Positions 61,396 through 64,000 of a DNA stretch of 64,000 nucleotides are shown one piece after another (position 1 is the stretch's first letter; each line of letters begins with the position of its first letter). Both the position numbers and the translations under genes were made by a program. Source of the DNA: Natronorubrum sediminis (GTDB taxonomy: Archaea; Halobacteriota; Halobacteria; Halobacteriales; Natrialbaceae); assembly GCF_900108095.1 (NCBI RefSeq), contig NZ_FNWL01000002.1, positions 1,082,691 to 1,146,690 on the forward strand. Direction: 5' to 3'. The notes beneath the pieces were generated by a model. That model was not told where the DNA came from. It was given only the letters and a program-made list of their open reading frames with translations, and did not search any database.

Positions 61396-63240
61396 TTATA
61401 CGTGCTCGTCGAGGAAGTCGACGATCTCAGTATAGGCTTCGATCCGGTTCTCGAGTTTCGAGAAGCCGTGGCCCTCGTCGTCGAAGATGAGCGTGCGAAC
61501 GGGGACGCCCTGTTCGGCCGCCTGCTCGGCGATCTGTTCGGCTTCACCGACGGGCACGCGCGGGTCGTTCTCGCCGTGGAGGACGAACAACGGCGAATCG
61601 ATGTGTTCGACGTTGTTGATCGGCGAAATCTTCTCGAGGAACTCGCGGTCCTCGGCGAGGCTGCCGTACTCGGCCTCTCGAAGCTCTCGACGCCAGTCTC
61701 CGGTGTTCTCGAGGAACGTGACGAAGTTCGCGATGCCGACGACGTCGATGCCGGCGGCCCACAGGTCGGGGTACTCGGTCAGCGACGCGAGCACCATGAA
61801 CCCGCCGTAGGAGCCACCCTTCGCGACGATTCGGTCGGAGTCGACTGCGGGATGGTCCTGGAGCCACTCGACGCAGGCCTCGATATCAGCGACGGAATCC
61901 ATCCGCTTTTCGACGTCGTCGAGGGCAGCGTACTCAGCGCCGTAGCCCGCCGACCCGCGGACGTTCGGCTCGAAGTAGGCGTAACCCCGATCGAGGAAGT
62001 ACTGCTTGACGCTCGAGAAAGAGGGGCGACGTTGGCTCTCGGGGCCGCCGTGGATGTCGACGATAACCGGCGTGGTCCCCTCCTCTCGGTCGTCGGGGAG
62101 TGTCAGAAAGCCAGGTACCTCCAATCCGTCGAAACTCTCGACGTGGACGAGATCGGACGCGTCGAACGTCTCTCGAGGAATTCCGGCCGTCGGGGCGTCG
62201 GTCCAGCGCTCTGTCTCGCCGGTTTCGATATCGACGACGAAGACGTTCGTGTTGACCGTGTCGCCGCTGGTCGAGAGCGCGAAGCGTTCCGCGTCGGGGT
62301 CGAAGCTGACGCCGCCCGCGATCCCGCCCAGCAGGTCGGGTTCCGGGAACGTCTCGAACGCGGTCGGATCGTTCGCGTCGAACTCGCCGACCGTCAGTTC
62401 GGTGTAGCCCTCGACGTTTCGCGAGTAAACGAACCGGCCCGTCTCGTCGTCGAGCGCGATGCCGTCGACGTTCCACTCTCCTCCCTCGACGACCGTCTCG
62501 AGGCCGCCCGTCTTCGAGTCGCTTCCCGACTCGCGCTCGAGGTCGAGATACGCCAGATACAGCGTGTCCGCGTCGCCCTCGTCGGTGACGAGGTAGAGTC
62601 CAGTTCCGTCGGGTGCCCAACTGGCGCTCTGGTATCGGACGTTACCCTCGTGGGGTGTCAGGTGCTCGAGTTCGGGTTCCTCAGCTTCGAGGTCGAGCAC
62701 GTAGAGGTCCTGATCGAAGTTCGAGTACGCCTGCGAGACGAGCAGCCGCGAATCGTCGGGGCTCCACCCCGAAAGCGAGAGCCAGCCGTCGCCTTCGTAG
62801 ACGAGCGTCGCCTCGTCACCCGTCTCCGTCCGATCCTGAACGTAGATGTCGAAAACCGACTCGTCGCGTCGGTTCGAGGCGAACGCGAATCGCTCGCCGT
62901 CGTGGCTCCAGCCACCCCAGCGGTGTTTCGCGTCCGGCTTGGCCGTGAGGTTCGTGATCTCGCCGGTGTCGGCGTCCAATTTGAATAGCTGCGCACGTTC
63001 GTTGCCGCCTTCGTCCATCCCAAAGACTACTTCCGGACGCTCCGGCGACCACGACGCGAACGTTACGCGTTCGTCGTAGAACGTCCGTTGCTCGGGCCAG
63101 GCCCGGGGCTCCTCGAGCGTCCAGAGCTGGCCGGTTCCGGTCGTGTTCATCAGAAACGAGAGGCACTCGCCGTCGGGGCTAAAGGACGCGCCGTACGCGC
63201 TGCGGATGTTGAGGTAGCGTTCGATCTCGTAGCTGCCCAT
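61396..63240 (-). CDS. S9-family serine peptidase, acylaminoacyl-peptidase-like
   Basis: The 614-residue protein has an N-terminal beta-propeller (about 1-350, with repeated W-S-P-D and FxxSPDG blades). A C-terminal alpha/beta hydrolase follows. The catalytic triad is S477 in GGSYGGF, D559 in GENDPRVP and H591 in EGHGFSK; VDIHGGPE supplies the oxyanion region. Such enzymes cut short peptides after the propeller filters size. No signal peptide, so cytoplasmic. The ATG at 63240 is preferred over a GTG three codons earlier. Confidence 0.93.
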   Translation of the reverse strand: MGSYEIERYLNIRSAYGASFSPDGECLSFLMNTTGTGQLWTLEEPRAWPEQRTFYDERVTFASWSPERPEVVFGMDEGGNERAQLFKLDADTGEITNLTAKPDAKHRWGGWSHDGERFAFASNRRDESVFDIYVQDRTETGDEATLVYEGDGWLSLSGWSPDDSRLLVSQAYSNFDQDLYVLDLEAEEPELEHLTPHEGNVRYQSASWAPDGTGLYLVTDEGDADTLYLAYLDLERESGSDSKTGGLETVVEGGEWNVDGIALDDETGRFVYSRNVEGYTELTVGEFDANDPTAFETFPEPDLLGGIAGGVSFDPDAERFALSTSGDTVNTNVFVVDIETGETERWTDAPTAGIPRETFDASDLVHVESFDGLEVPGFLTLPDDREEGTTPVIVDIHGGPESQRRPSFSSVKQYFLDRGYAYFEPNVRGSAGYGAEYAALDDVEKRMDSVADIEACVEWLQDHPAVDSDRIVAKGGSYGGFMVLASLTEYPDLWAAGIDVVGIANFVTFLENTGDWRRELREAEYGSLAEDREFLEKISPINNVEHIDSPLFVLHGENDPRVPVGEAEQIAEQAAEQGVPVRTLIFDDEGHGFSKLENRIEAYTEIVDFLDEHV

Positions 63241-63453
63241 ACACCCCACACTTCCTTCGACGCGGTAGTGGTTTTGGTTGCCACCCCGCTGCGAGGGCGA
63301 GTGCGAAGCGTTCGCTGGCTCCTACTGGTCGACCAGTAATACCGGCTTCAGTCGGAACTGCACAGTGTACGTGAACGATACTCGAGCGAACCGATCCGTC
63401 CGAGTGGTTTCGGAACGGGTAACAAAGCGTCTCGAGTCACCCAGAGAAGAGTG

Positions 63454-64000
63454 ATGGACGATACGGGCGAGAGACGGGACGAAAGCGACAGCGATCGATC
63501 GACGGCAGCCGTCCTGATCACCGTGGTGGTCGTCCTCGTCGCGTTCGGGTTGACGATGGCGATCGTGGGGGCCGGATTTTCACCCGGCGACGGCTCTCCG
63601 GAGACGAACAGCAGCGACGAAAATCCGATAGACGGCGGTGAGGACGACTCCGAGGACGAACCGGTCGACCTCGAGGAGGAACTCGAGAACGTTACGGACG
63701 ACGAGAACGGCACCGACGGGCTGGATAGCGTCGGTATCGACGACGACGCGGACAACGAGACTGACGACAACGCGGACACGGACGGGAACGAGACCGACGA
63801 CGATGACGCAGACGATGCACTCGAGGAGGAGAGCGATGACGATGCCGAGGATGACGCAGACGACGCGGACGAGGAAGATGCTGACGACGTGGACGGAGAT
63901 GAGACGGACGACGGCGACACCGATGCATCGGACGATGACGCGGACGATGATGCCGACGCAGACGATGGTGACGACGCGGACGACGACCAGGCCGACAGCG
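63454..64000 (+). CDS. acidic membrane-anchored protein, truncated by the window end
   Basis: From the ATG at 63454 the frame is open to the window end (182 codons, no stop). After a polar start with MDDTGERRDES comes one hydrophobic helix (about 19-47, AAVLITVVVVLVAFGL). A long outer tail follows, of Asp, Glu, Asn and Thr with many DAD and DDDA runs. It has no cysteine and no enzymatic motif. It is reminiscent of the acidic lipoprotein at 31149 but is anchored by a helix. The C-terminus is missing, so a later folded domain cannot be excluded. Confidence 0.75.
   Translation, partial: MDDTGERRDESDSDRSTAAVLITVVVVLVAFGLTMAIVGAGFSPGDGSPETNSSDENPIDGGEDDSEDEPVDLEEELENVTDDENGTDGLDSVGIDDDADNETDDNADTDGNETDDDDADDALEEESDDDAEDDADDADEEDADDVDGDETDDGDTDASDDDADDDADADDGDDADDDQADS

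Noticed and set aside
61213-62988. 591-codon plus-strand frame opposite the S9 peptidase
   Set aside because: The minus strand carries the complete catalytic triad and propeller motifs; the plus-strand product has no recognisable features.

Overview
The window looks like chromosomal DNA from a haloarchaeon, plausibly a Natrialbaceae-type genome. The evidence is high GC, very acidic proteins, frequent CTCGAG, many twin-arginine lipoproteins, short-leader or leaderless genes with TATA boxes about 25-35 nt upstream, and archaeal genes such as sn-glycerol-1-phosphate dehydrogenase and an archaeal-type ProRS. No rRNA, tRNA, transposase or CRISPR array was recognised. Genus-level placement is an inference.

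1-13 kb: three tandem 28-bp repeats and several strong hairpins lie at the left edge. They are followed on the minus strand by an exported lipoprotein, an ABC-2 permease, its ATPase and a universal stress protein. Next come a geranylgeranyl-reductase-family flavoprotein, a second stress protein, an orphan NrfD-type membrane quinone protein, an acyl-CoA-synthetase-like enzyme, two membrane proteins and a class V aminotransferase. 13-21 kb: small membrane proteins and lipoproteins, uvrA, an APC-family permease and a CBS-pair protein.

21-28.5 kb: a compact three-gene operon with 8-nt overlaps at both junctions. It looks like an archaeal AddAB-type helicase-nuclease in which AddB is split in two. 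The first gene is a helicase-like protein without a Walker A motif. The second is an iron-sulfur nuclease-fold protein whose catalytic D-x-K appears lost. The third is a complete UvrD-type helicase fused to an intact RecB-type nuclease. This is my best candidate for an undescribed system.

28.5-43 kb: paired half-size EamA transporters, a Nudix hydrolase, two acidic Tat lipoproteins (one with three 36-residue beta-helix-like repeats, one with a long Asp/Glu tail), a quinone-oxidoreductase-like protein, proS, a candidate small structured RNA, gltB, an AhpD-like protein, egsA, a flippase-like membrane protein and a YqeC-like protein.

43-58 kb: a redox region. It has a CxxC protein, a large iron-sulfur protein with HdrA-like N-terminus and MvhD/FlpD domain but no recognisable FAD motif, and a second geranylgeranyl-reductase-family flavoprotein. 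It also has an aldehyde-ferredoxin-oxidoreductase homologue lacking all its Fe4S4 cysteines, divergent from a Tat-exported formate-dehydrogenase-like complex (catalytic, four-cluster ferredoxin, NrfD anchor, TorD-type chaperone).

58-64 kb: a DrrAB-like ABC exporter, a beta-hydroxyacid dehydrogenase, an S9 peptidase and the start of an acidic membrane-anchored protein that runs off the window.
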